Source: a virus
DNA length: 25,288 nucleotides
Virus record (IMG/VR): IMGVR_UViG_3300020171_002230
Location: 1-25,288 of that record
Direction: 5' to 3' (one strand)
Shown: in pieces, positions 1 to 7,243 of the stretch
Position numbering within the stretch: the stretch's first letter is position 1
How the letters are laid out: each line of letters starts with the position of its first letter
Made by a program: the position numbers and the translations under genes
The notes under the pieces: model-generated
What the model was told of the DNA's origin: nothing
What the model saw: the letters and a program-made list of their open reading frames with translations, nothing else
Databases searched by the model: none

Positions 1-402
1 ATGATTATCAAGACGCTGTTTTGGCTGGCACTGACCACGTATCACGAGGCCAGGGGCGAAAGCGATCCCGGCCAGAAGGCTGTGGTCAAGGTGATCCTCA
101 ACCGGGCCAAGGCCAAGGGCTGGCCGGTCGCTGATATCGTCAAGGCCCGCAAGCAATTCTCTTGCTTCAATAACGGCCTGAAGGACCCGGCGGTGTGGAT
201 CAAGGATATCCAGGCCTTCGCCTCGGTCATGGAAAACGTCCATGACGCCCACGAGGAATGGCTGGCGGGCGATACCCTGCACGGAGCCACCCACTATTAC
301 GCCATCCGGGGCATGGTCGGCAACAAGCCGCCCTACTGGGCCGCGTCCATGACCTTTGTCATGGAAGTCGGCAACCACCGTTTTTTAAGGGAAGGCAAAT
401 GA
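1..402 (+). CDS. SleB-type cell wall hydrolase (phage endolysin)
   Basis: A 133-aa protein of the SleB/Hydrolase_2 family, which cuts peptidoglycan; here it is most likely the endolysin that lyses the host. The family signature is clear: YHEARGES near residues 14-21 carries the likely catalytic Glu, followed by GQKAVVKVILNRAK (residues 24-37) and a QFSCFN motif (52-57), in the usual order for SleB catalytic domains. No signal peptide is visible, so it would need a holin for release. The stop overlaps the next start (ATGA at 399-402), which places it first in a tight lysis cluster. The ATG is the very first base of the window, so an upstream start cannot be excluded, although the length is normal for a bare catalytic domain. 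Confidence 0.85.
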   Translation: MIIKTLFWLALTTYHEARGESDPGQKAVVKVILNRAKAKGWPVADIVKARKQFSCFNNGLKDPAVWIKDIQAFASVMENVHDAHEEWLAGDTLHGATHYYAIRGMVGNKPPYWAASMTFVMEVGNHRFLREGK

Positions 403-527
403 AAGGCTGGAATAGACGATGGAAAATCACCAGCCGCTACGCCACCGAACCCATCCAGTATGCGCCAAAGATCAAGCGGCTTTTCGATCAACTCACCACC
501 AGGGAGAAGGGCAAATGCAAGGACTGA
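399..527 (+). CDS. Small basic hypothetical protein (42 aa)
   Basis: This short reading frame starts at the ATG that overlaps the endolysin stop by four bases and encodes a 42-aa basic protein (MKGWNRRWKITSRY at the N-terminus). A purine-rich GGGAAGG lies about six bases upstream and serves as ribosome binding site. Its 3' end overlaps the start of the next membrane protein by 13 bases. There are no membrane helices, cysteines or motifs that I recognise. Its position between endolysin and holin candidate, with translational coupling on both sides, is the main reason for calling it real. Function unknown. Confidence 0.5.
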   Translation: MKGWNRRWKITSRYATEPIQYAPKIKRLFDQLTTREKGKCKD

Positions 528-691
528 CAACATGGCTGACATCCACATGGCTGGTAGCTGCTGGTGTGGCCGTGCTGGGCGCAGTGGGTATTGCCTTGTT
601 GTCTTATGGTTATAGGGACACCGGCACGCTGGCCTTAGCTCTGGCCCTGACCGGACTTGCCCAGCAGCTGCTGTGGAAATGGCGGCTGTAG
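515..691 (+). CDS. Small two-helix membrane protein, holin candidate
   Basis: This is a 58-aa hydrophobic protein with two predicted transmembrane helices (about residues 10-30 and 37-54), separated by a short polar turn (SYGYRDTG) and ending in a basic tail (WKWRL). Size, topology and the position just after the endolysin fit a small class II-type holin, which would make the inner-membrane lesion for endolysin release. The start at 515 is chosen because GGGAGAAGGG lies just upstream; the earlier in-frame ATG at 419 would give an N-terminus that duplicates other coding sequence out of frame. No family-specific motif is visible, so the holin role is inferred from context. Confidence 0.6.
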   Translation: MQGLTTWLTSTWLVAAGVAVLGAVGIALLSYGYRDTGTLALALALTGLAQQLLWKWRL

Positions 692-904
692 ATGGCGGAT
701 CAGTTTGACCGTGCCCAGGAGCTGGACGCCTACTACCGGCGGCAGGCCCTGGCGCAGCATAAAGAGCGGATGCCCAAGGGCGATTCCCGCACCCATTGCC
801 TGGAGTGCGGCGGTGAGATCCCCGCGGCCAGGAGAACATATTTACCCGGCGTCCAGCACTGTGTTGGATGCGCCGAACAACTTGAACGTCAGAGGAGACC
901 TTAA
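692..904 (+). CDS. TraR/DksA-type C4 zinc finger protein
   Basis: This 70-aa protein has the layout of the phage/plasmid TraR family: a helical, charged N-terminal half (MADQFDRAQELDAYYRRQAL) followed by a four-cysteine zinc finger, C-L-E-C around residues 36-39 and C-V-G-C around 57-60. TraR-type proteins are short relatives of DksA that bind RNA polymerase in its secondary channel and change promoter output; members are common in Mu-like and P2-like late regions. It starts immediately after the previous stop codon and its own stop shares one base with the next start. Zinc binding is supported by the residues seen; the effect on transcription is inferred from the family. Confidence 0.8.
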   Translation: MADQFDRAQELDAYYRRQALAQHKERMPKGDSRTHCLECGGEIPAARRTYLPGVQHCVGCAEQLERQRRP

Positions 905-1308
905 TGGACCCAGCGGTAATCACGGCAATTGCCACATTCTTTACGGCTGCAAACGGCTGGACCGTGGGCACGGTGCTGCTCTGCATCTTTGTAGTGCCGC
1001 CGATCCTCGGCCTGGTGGCGGTGCTCAAGGTAGTCGGGGTGATGTCAGCCCTGAAGGACGAGATCAGGTCCAAGAACGAACAGGACAACAGGCGCTTCGA
1101 GGCGATGGTGGCGATGTTCAACCAGCAGCACGCCGAGTTTGCGACCAAGTATGACAACAACGTCTATCTCGTCAAAAACTGGGAGAATACAGCCGGCGAC
1201 ATGACCAACCTGGTGTATCTCAACACCCAGGCGGTGACCAGTCTCTCCCACAAGTTCGACCAACTGATCGGCATCTGGACTTCAGACCGCAACGGGAGAA
1301 AGCAATGA
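904..1308 (+). CDS. Membrane-anchored coiled-coil protein, lysis region
   Basis: A 134-aa protein with a strongly hydrophobic segment near residues 18-46 (GTVLLCIFVVPPILGLVAVL in its core), followed by about 85 mostly polar residues rich in Asn, Gln, Glu and Lys that look helical or coiled-coil. It would be anchored in the inner membrane with a long soluble tail. In this position of Mu-like genomes one finds holins, antiholins and i-spanin-like proteins; the single anchor and helical tail could suit any accessory lysis protein, but no lipoprotein o-spanin partner is visible nearby. It overlaps the preceding gene by one base and the next by four. Function not identified. Confidence 0.6.
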   Translation: MDPAVITAIATFFTAANGWTVGTVLLCIFVVPPILGLVAVLKVVGVMSALKDEIRSKNEQDNRRFEAMVAMFNQQHAEFATKYDNNVYLVKNWENTAGDMTNLVYLNTQAVTSLSHKFDQLIGIWTSDRNGRKQ

Positions 1309-1559
1309 GTTTTGATACTGAAAGATTGACCGTCCGCGGTCGTCTGGCGGAAAAAGAACAGGAGGCCAGACGCCTGGAGATGTCAATCTACGGCGATGTC
1401 TCGGCCGTGCGGACGATGCTTCCGCCCTTTGCCAAGATCGAAGAAATGCAACCCCAACAGGCTGCCGTCCAGGCCGTGGAGCTGGCCGCCAAACATACCG
1501 ACTATCTCGGCCTGATCGGTGAGATCGCCGCGATGAAGAAGGCCTTGGGGATCACATGA
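1305..1559 (+). CDS. Mu gp26-position hypothetical protein
   Basis: This 84-aa, Ala/Glu-rich, probably all-helical protein (RLAEKEQEARRLEMSIYGDV near residues 13-32) sits directly before the small terminase, with ATGA overlaps at both ends. In phage Mu the equivalent slot holds small genes (25 and 26) of unclear role before terminase gene 27. I see no enzymatic motif. The tight coupling implies co-production with the terminase subunits, perhaps as a packaging accessory factor, but that is inference. Confidence 0.6.
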   Translation: MSFDTERLTVRGRLAEKEQEARRLEMSIYGDVSAVRTMLPPFAKIEEMQPQQAAVQAVELAAKHTDYLGLIGEIAAMKKALGIT

Positions 1560-2179
1560 GTCCCGAGGCCTACTCATGGGAGGTCCGCGAAGCCGCCGAG
1601 GAGCTGTATATCATCGACGGCCGCACCTTTGAGCAGGTGGCCGAGACCACCGGCGTCTCCATCTCCCAGCTCAAACGCTGGGGCCTGGACAGCGTGCCTG
1701 CCTGGTCCGACCGCCGCCGTGAATATCGCCAGGCCCAGACCTCGGTCAGGCGCGGAGTGATGCTGGCCAAGGCCAAGCTGATCGAATCGGTGATCAATAC
1801 CGAGGATGCGCAGAAGGCATATGCCTTCTCGGCGTTGGTGAGCTCGGCCAGGACTATCGATCAGGAGGCGCGGGAGCGCAGCCAGGAAGGTCAGGCCCAG
1901 GATACAAAGGCAGTGGCAGAACCATCCACGGTTATCAGAACTTCTGCCGATGCCGTTAACGCCCTGCAGCTGGCCGTCCAGAGCAAAATTAACAACATGC
2001 TGACGCGGCCCGGCGATCTTTCCTTCGCGGCCATCAAGGACACCAAGGCTGCTCTTGAGATGATCGAACAGCTGCAGAGCAAATATGTCCCGGCAGATGA
2101 AGCAACCGTAGGCAAAGGTGGTCTGTCGGATGACGCGGCGGAAGTGATTCGCCGCCAGATCCTGGGGTTGAAGAACTGA
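1556..2179 (+). CDS. Small terminase subunit, Mu gp27-like
   Basis: This 207-aa protein precedes the large terminase and shares one base with it. The N-terminal part (about residues 8-48) reads as a helix-turn-helix: a helix, then RTFEQVAETTGVSISQLKRW, typical of small terminases and of transposase-like DNA-binding domains. The rest is helical and Ala/Gln-rich, as expected for an oligomerisation region, and the C-terminus (SDDAAEVIRRQILGLKN) could contact the large subunit. Small terminases recognise phage DNA and regulate the motor; in Mu-like phages packaging starts at the left phage end and takes host DNA at the right. The assignment rests on position plus the HTH, not on a strong family signature. 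Confidence 0.75.
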   Translation: MSPEAYSWEVREAAEELYIIDGRTFEQVAETTGVSISQLKRWGLDSVPAWSDRRREYRQAQTSVRRGVMLAKAKLIESVINTEDAQKAYAFSALVSSARTIDQEARERSQEGQAQDTKAVAEPSTVIRTSADAVNALQLAVQSKINNMLTRPGDLSFAAIKDTKAALEMIEQLQSKYVPADEATVGKGGLSDDAAEVIRRQILGLKN

Positions 2180-3675
2180 TGGCCGGTTACCTCAAAGAAG
2201 ACAGATCGAAACGGGCGCCGATGGCCTTGCTGCCTTACCAGCAGCGCTGGCTGGAAGATGACAGCCCGGTAAAGCTCATGGAGAAATCGCGGCGGATCGG
2301 CATATCATGGGCAGAAGCTGCCGACGATGCGCTCCTTTCCGCCAGCAAGAGCGGCATGGACGTCTGGTATATCGGCTACAACAAGGACATGGCTCAGGAG
2401 TTTGTCGAGGACTGCGGCGACTGGCTCAAGCATTACCAGAAAGCCGCCTCGGCGGTGGAAGAGTTCGTTCTCAAGGATGAAGACAAAGATATCCTGGCCT
2501 TTCGTATTCGCTGCGCCTCGGGCTTCAAGATCGTCGCTCTCTCCAGCCGGCCCTCAAACCTGCGCGGCAAGCAGGGCAAGGTTGTGATCGATGAGGCGGC
2601 TTTCCATGACAACCTGGGCGAGCTGATCAAAGCCGCCATGGCCCTGCTGATGTGGGGCGGCAGGGTGGTGATCATCTCCACCCACGATGGCGACGCCAAT
2701 TATTTTAACGAGATCATCAACGATATCCGCGCTGGGCGCATTCCTTACAGCCTGCATCGGGTGGACTTGGACGATGCCCTGGGGGAAGGGCTGTATGAGC
2801 GGATCTGCCTGCGACTCGGCAAGGAATGGAGCCAGGAGGCGGAAGATGCATGGCGGGCGACAATTATCGCCCAGTATGGCAGTGGCGCGGACGAAGAGTT
2901 GTTTTGCATACCGTCCCAGGGCTCCGGCACCTACCTCACCAGACCGATGATCGTGGGCTGCATGTCGGCAGATATCAAGGTGATCCGCTACAAACAGACC
3001 GACGAGTTCAACGAGAAAAGCGATGCGTATCGCTACTCGCTAGTGGAGGAATGGTGCGGGGATACCCTCGGCCCGCTCCTGGTCGGCCTTGATCCGAAGA
3101 GACAGACGGTTTTCGGTGAGGACTTTGCCCGGACCGGTGACCTGACGATCATGCTGCCCGCTCAAGAGACACAGGCCGCCAGCTGGCGTGTGCTGTTCTC
3201 TCTTGAGCTGCGCAATATGCCGTTTCGGCAGCAGGAGCAAATTTGTTTTTTCATCATCGACAGGCTGGTGAGGTTCCACCACGGGGCATTCGACGCCAGG
3301 GGTAACGGTCAGTATCTGGCCGAGCGGGCGATGCAGAAGTACGGCCCAAAGAAGATCTCCCAGGTGATGCTTACAGAGACCTGGTACCGGGAGAATATGC
3401 CGAAGTATAAGACTGCCTTTGAGGATAAGAGCTGGATGCTGCCCTTGGATGCCGATGTCATTGAGGATCACAGGGCCTTCAAGATCATCAAGGGCGTGGC
3501 CAAGCTGCCGGAGACCAAGAACACCGGGCAGGACAAGACGAAGAGGCACGGTGATACCGGTGTAGCCGGAGCTATGGCCTGGTACTCAACATACCAGGAA
3601 GGCGGTGGCGATGGATGGACCTTCATGCCGGAGAGCGCATCCGTCCCGGCCAGCAGAGTAGTAAGAGGGTATTAA
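2179..3675 (+). CDS. Large terminase subunit, Mu gp28-like (ATPase and nuclease)
   Basis: This 498-aa protein is the DNA packaging motor. The N-terminal ATPase shows a Walker A-like stretch EKSRRIGISW (residues 35-44), a Walker B VVIDEAAF (135-142) with catalytic Glu, and a coupling motif ISTHDG (166-171). The C-terminal RNase H-like nuclease has acidic clusters GLDPKRQTVFGEDFARTGD (303-321) and FDARGNG (371-377), consistent with metal-binding Asp residues. Length and motif order fit Mu gp28-type terminases. The stop is followed by an A-rich six-base gap before the portal gene. It acts at the portal vertex of the prohead with the small subunit encoded just upstream. Confidence 0.92.
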   Translation: MAGYLKEDRSKRAPMALLPYQQRWLEDDSPVKLMEKSRRIGISWAEAADDALLSASKSGMDVWYIGYNKDMAQEFVEDCGDWLKHYQKAASAVEEFVLKDEDKDILAFRIRCASGFKIVALSSRPSNLRGKQGKVVIDEAAFHDNLGELIKAAMALLMWGGRVVIISTHDGDANYFNEIINDIRAGRIPYSLHRVDLDDALGEGLYERICLRLGKEWSQEAEDAWRATIIAQYGSGADEELFCIPSQGSGTYLTRPMIVGCMSADIKVIRYKQTDEFNEKSDAYRYSLVEEWCGDTLGPLLVGLDPKRQTVFGEDFARTGDLTIMLPAQETQAASWRVLFSLELRNMPFRQQEQICFFIIDRLVRFHHGAFDARGNGQYLAERAMQKYGPKKISQVMLTETWYRENMPKYKTAFEDKSWMLPLDADVIEDHRAFKIIKGVAKLPETKNTGQDKTKRHGDTGVAGAMAWYSTYQEGGGDGWTFMPESASVPASRVVRGY

Positions 3676-3681
3676 AAAAAT

Positions 3682-5178
3682 ATGAACAACGACGAATTGC
3701 TCCGCCAGATAGCCGACCATACCAGCGACCCAAACTTTGTCCTCGGCTTGTCGGCCCTGCCGAACCCCGATGAGGTCTTGCGCAAGGCCGGGCTCAGTCA
3801 TCTGGTCTATGACCAGGTGATGACCGATGGCCATGTGATCAGCAAGGTCATCGACCGGCGGTCCGGTATGTTGCGGCGGGAGTGGGTTGTGGATGCCGGT
3901 GGCGATTCGGCCCTGGAGAAGCGGGCGGCGGAGCTCTGTACCCTGGCGCTGGCGGCGATGGCCGAGCATGAAGAGTATCCGCTGGAGAACAGCCTTGGCT
4001 GCCTGCAGGAAGCGGCGCTGCGCGGCCACCGGGCGCTGGAGGTTGTCTGGCAGTACAGGGACGGCAGTTGGCTGCCCGAGTTCCTGCGCGATATCCCCAA
4101 CCGGCGCTTGATCCATACCGGTATTGAATGGCGGTTGCTGACGACCGAAGATCAAGGTTACGGCGTCCCCTTCCCGGCTCGGAAGGTGTTGATGGCCACC
4201 CATATGGCCAGCACCGACAACCCTTATGGCGAGGCGCTGCTGTCCCGCTGCTACTGGCCCTACCTGTTCAAGCACAATGGCTTCAAATGGTGGGTGACGC
4301 TCGGTGAAAAATACGGCATCCCCTGGGTCATCGGCAAACTCGGCGGCAACGCCGAAGAACCCCAGCGCCGGGATTTGTTGAACAAACTGGTGGCGCTGGT
4401 GATGGACGCGGCAGCGGTTTTGCCCAAGGATGCCGAGGTCGATATTAAAGGGCTGGAGGGGGCGACCCCCGATGTCCATGCCGGGCTGATCACCGTCTGC
4501 AATGCCGAGATCAGCAAGGTCCTGGTCGGCCAGACGTTGTCCACCGAGCTTGATCAGAAAGGCGGCTCTCGGGCGGCCACCGAAACGCACAGCGAGTTGC
4601 GCGGCGAGATCGTCGAGGCCGACAGCAAGCTGGTGGCTCGGGTCATGAACCGGCTTTTCGCCTGGATCACCGAGCTCAATGTCGGGGCTCAGATAGTTTC
4701 TCCCAAGTTCAAGTGGGTGGATGAGGACGTTCCGCCCACCGCCTGGGCGGAGGTAGCCGACAAGGCCATCAAGGCTATGCCCGGCCAGGTGCCACGACGC
4801 TGGGCCTGGGAGAAGTTCGGTATCCCGGAGGAGATGGCCGGGGAAGAGATGATTCCGGTTCAGCTGGATAATGGAGTCAGCGGACAGACGACGGAACGGC
4901 CTGCGGCCTTTGCGAGGGACGATGAATTCACCGAAGAACAGCAGGCGCTTGAAACGCTCGCGGAAAAGGTAATCAAAGAGGCGGTATCGGCCCTTGCCGG
5001 TAACGAAGAGAAGATCATGGCGGCGGTGCAGGACGCATCCTCATACGAGGAGGCCATGGACAAGCTGCTGGCCCTCTATCCCGGGCTGGATGTCGTCGGA
5101 CTGGAAGAGGTACTGGCGAGGACTCTCTTAGCCGCAGATCTGTTCGGCAGACACACCGCCCAGGAGGAAAGCAAGTGA
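3682..5178 (+). CDS. Portal protein, Mu gp29-like (DUF935)
   Basis: This 498-aa protein matches the DUF935/Mu gp29 portal family in length, position and several stretches: VISKVIDRRSGMLRREW (about residues 53-69), the EVVWQYRDGSW segment (about 119-130) and WVTLGEKYGIPWVIGKL (about 206-222). Twelve copies would form the ring through which DNA enters the head and to which the tail attaches. The C-terminal 90 residues are acidic and helical, as in portals with a barrel or crown extension. The gene overlaps the MuF gene by four bases. Its ribosome binding site is modest (AGAGGG about 12 bases before ATG). Confidence 0.92.
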   Translation: MNNDELLRQIADHTSDPNFVLGLSALPNPDEVLRKAGLSHLVYDQVMTDGHVISKVIDRRSGMLRREWVVDAGGDSALEKRAAELCTLALAAMAEHEEYPLENSLGCLQEAALRGHRALEVVWQYRDGSWLPEFLRDIPNRRLIHTGIEWRLLTTEDQGYGVPFPARKVLMATHMASTDNPYGEALLSRCYWPYLFKHNGFKWWVTLGEKYGIPWVIGKLGGNAEEPQRRDLLNKLVALVMDAAAVLPKDAEVDIKGLEGATPDVHAGLITVCNAEISKVLVGQTLSTELDQKGGSRAATETHSELRGEIVEADSKLVARVMNRLFAWITELNVGAQIVSPKFKWVDEDVPPTAWAEVADKAIKAMPGQVPRRWAWEKFGIPEEMAGEEMIPVQLDNGVSGQTTERPAAFARDDEFTEEQQALETLAEKVIKEAVSALAGNEEKIMAAVQDASSYEEAMDKLLALYPGLDVVGLEEVLARTLLAADLFGRHTAQEESK

Positions 5179-6431
5179 CCGTCGCCCTCGATCCTCTGCC
5201 CATGGAGGCAGCCGCCGAGTTCTGGCGCAACAAGGTCCAGCTCGGCCCGGCAGAGTTCGCCAAAATTGCCGACGAAGCGAAGATCCGCGCCTTCGGCATC
5301 TCCGGCATCGCCAAGGGTGACGAGCTGGCCACGGTCTTCAACTCCCTGCAGGCGGCGATCGACAAAGGGATCAGCTACGGCGAATTCAAGAAAGAGTGCG
5401 CCGGGATCTTCGAGCGCCGTGGCTGGACCGGCAAGCGGGAGTGGCGGGTGCAGAACATCTTTCGCACCAACATACAGACCGCCTACAACAGCGGCCGCTA
5501 TAAGACGCAGAAGGAGAATGCCGAGGCCTTCCCCTATCTCCAGTACAACGCGGTCAATGACCGGCGGACCAGGCCGACGCATGCGGCCATGGACGGCAAG
5601 GTCTTTCCGCTCGATCATCCCTTCTGGGACACATGGTATCCGCCGAACGGCTACCGCTGCCGGTGTTCGACCCTGTCGCTCACCGGGCGGCAAATGGAGC
5701 GGATGGGCCTGAAGGTCGAGACGTCCGATCCAACCGACAGTCCGATTGAGATCCCCAACCAGGTCACCGGGGCGAAGATGACCGTGCAGCAGCTGCTGCC
5801 GGATTCGGGATTTGATCATCATCCCGGCAAGGTGGTCTGGGGCGGGATGGGCGAGTGGCGGGATCGTGGCATCTATCAGGCCATGGATGGATTGCCCGGG
5901 CCTGCCGATTATCGTCGGCGGACGCTGGCCAATGTCCAGCCAGCAAAAGTCTCGGACCTGGACGAATCGGCATTGCTGCCGACCGGCAGGGACGATGCGT
6001 TTTACAAAAGCGAGTTTGTCCAGCGGTACGGTGAGGAGACTGTCCTCCGTGATGGAGCAGGCGAGCCGGTGATAATGACCTTGCGGAGCTTCCTGGTGGA
6101 TAAGACGCCGGGTGCTGCCGAGGCATGGAAGTTTGCCAAGGGCGGGCACGGTGAGGCTATCCCCCTGTTGCAAGAGATGATCGAGACCCCGTATGAGATC
6201 TGGTTGACCCCGCAGCAGGATCGACAAACCGGGCGGGTTCGCCTGAGCAAGCGCTATGTTTCGCTCTGGAAGACTGAGGATAAAAAGACGATTGCCGGGC
6301 TGGCGGTGTTTGAGGTGGTGGACGGGGTGTTCCAGGGAGTGACGGCCTTTATCCCCATGAAAAAGGGTGGAGCCGATTTGACTTATGCCGAGCGGCAGCG
6401 GCTGGGACTGCTGCTCTATCCGAAGCGCTGA
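5175..6431 (+). CDS. MuF head morphogenesis protein with C-terminal PBECR-like nuclease domain
   Basis: A 418-aa protein starting at GTG (AGGAGG lies at 5162-5167 and no better ATG exists). Residues about 55-170 are the MuF/gp30 head morphogenesis domain: helices followed by RTNIQTAYNSGRY, the RRTRPTHAAMDG segment and the NGYRCRCS cysteine motif. Residues about 270-418 form a second domain: EMIETPYEIWL (334-344), a basic strand SKRYVSLWK (358-366), and a C-terminal RLGLLLYPKR. This pattern resembles the PBECR2 domain (phage Barnase-EndoU-ColicinE5/D-RelE-like nuclease) known to be fused to MuF proteins. MuF is a minor head protein, so the C-terminal domain may be carried in the virion. The MuF call is firm; the nuclease call is from pattern memory. 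Confidence 0.88.
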   Translation: MTVALDPLPMEAAAEFWRNKVQLGPAEFAKIADEAKIRAFGISGIAKGDELATVFNSLQAAIDKGISYGEFKKECAGIFERRGWTGKREWRVQNIFRTNIQTAYNSGRYKTQKENAEAFPYLQYNAVNDRRTRPTHAAMDGKVFPLDHPFWDTWYPPNGYRCRCSTLSLTGRQMERMGLKVETSDPTDSPIEIPNQVTGAKMTVQQLLPDSGFDHHPGKVVWGGMGEWRDRGIYQAMDGLPGPADYRRRTLANVQPAKVSDLDESALLPTGRDDAFYKSEFVQRYGEETVLRDGAGEPVIMTLRSFLVDKTPGAAEAWKFAKGGHGEAIPLLQEMIETPYEIWLTPQQDRQTGRVRLSKRYVSLWKTEDKKTIAGLAVFEVVDGVFQGVTAFIPMKKGGADLTYAERQRLGLLLYPKR

Positions 6432-6699
6432 CCGGCCAGGCGCACTGACCGGTACGCATGCATCTGTTGCGGCAGGGTGGCCCCCTCGATGCACGCGCCT
6501 AAGGATGTCACGAAGACATACGAAAAATATAAACCACGGCGGACAAAAAAGCAAGTTTGGTCAGTTGCAGGCAAAAACGCCGAGAATGCCCTGTAAGCGA
6601 TTTTTATGGTGGTCCGGCTCATTGTCCGGCGCCGGGGTGGACCGAAAGGCACAGAGAAAATTAAACGGGTTTTAAACACCCTTTTGAGGTGGCGCATAG
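6432..6699 (+). other. Non-coding gap in the head operon
   Basis: This is the largest gene-free stretch inside the otherwise packed head region. It contains a GC-rich inverted repeat (GGTCCGGC at 6611-6618 against GCC at 6631-6633 and GGACC at 6639-6643, with a small bulge) and a near-palindrome GGGTTTTAAACACCC at 6667-6681 followed by TTTT, which could be a weak terminator or processing site. The middle part (about 6505-6600) is AT-richer than its neighbours. Short reading frames of 35 and 56 codons exist, but neither has a convincing start signal. It may be the remnant of a lost gene or a regulatory gap before the gpG-like gene. Confidence 0.5.
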
Positions 6700-7242
6700 A
6701 TGAGCATCACGCTGACCATAGACAAGTCCGGTTTTGACGAGACGATAGCCAGGCTGCTCGCCGGAGTCGAGGACTTCAGTCCGGTCAGCGGCAAGATTGC
6801 CCAGCTGCTCGAAAATTCGGTGCGCCGGAACTTCCGCGAGGGTGGCAGGCCGGACAAATGGACGCCCTCAAAACGGGCGGATGGGGACGCCGGGTACGGC
6901 AACAAATCGGGGCAAACCCTGGTCGATACCGCCCGGTTGATGAATTCCATCGTCGGTGTGGGTGATCGCGACGAGGTCCGGGTCGGCACCAATGTCGCCT
7001 ATGCCGCCGCCCACAACTTCGGCATCGACAAGGAGATCACCCAGCAGGTGCGGGAGCATGTGCGGCGGATCACCCAGGCCTTCGGCAAGCAGATCGCGAT
7101 GAAGGCGGTCACGGTCAAGGCCCACAGCCGCAAATTTCATATGGACCTGCCGGCGCGTGAGTTCATGCTGGTCCAGGAAGAGGACTGGGAAGATATCTCC
7201 GATGTCATCACCGGCAACATCAACAAACTCATGAGAGGATGA
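6700..7242 (+). CDS. Phage virion morphogenesis protein, Mu gpG-like (tail completion)
   Basis: This 180-aa protein belongs to the Phage_tail_S / virion morphogenesis family (Mu gpG, P2 gpS relatives). Diagnostic stretches are SVRRNFREGGRPDKWTPS (about residues 44-61), LVDTARLMNSIVG (about 74-86), VRVGTNVAYAAAHNFG (about 93-108) and LPAREFMLV near the C-terminus. Members act at the head-tail junction during assembly. The start is supported by GAGGTGG ten bases upstream. It follows the non-coding gap and is separated from the protease gene by only one base, so it heads the second head block. Confidence 0.88.
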   Translation: MSITLTIDKSGFDETIARLLAGVEDFSPVSGKIAQLLENSVRRNFREGGRPDKWTPSKRADGDAGYGNKSGQTLVDTARLMNSIVGVGDRDEVRVGTNVAYAAAHNFGIDKEITQQVREHVRRITQAFGKQIAMKAVTVKAHSRKFHMDLPAREFMLVQEEDWEDISDVITGNINKLMRG

Positions 7243-7243
7243 A

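Noticed and set aside
3586-4590. A long minus-strand open frame opposite the portal gene
   Set aside because: The portal assignment is firm; the opposite frame has no start signal or domain.
5076-6554. A 492-codon open frame on the minus strand opposite the MuF gene
   Set aside because: It is the complement of a well-supported gene in GC-rich DNA, has no domain pattern, and would run against the whole operon.
6489-6596. A 35-codon frame (MHAPKDVTKTYEKYKPRR start) in frame with MuF after its stop, and a 56-codon frame at 6505-6675
   Set aside because: Neither has a proper ribosome site or a known motif, and the MuF domain pair already ends naturally at its stop codon, so readthrough is not needed.
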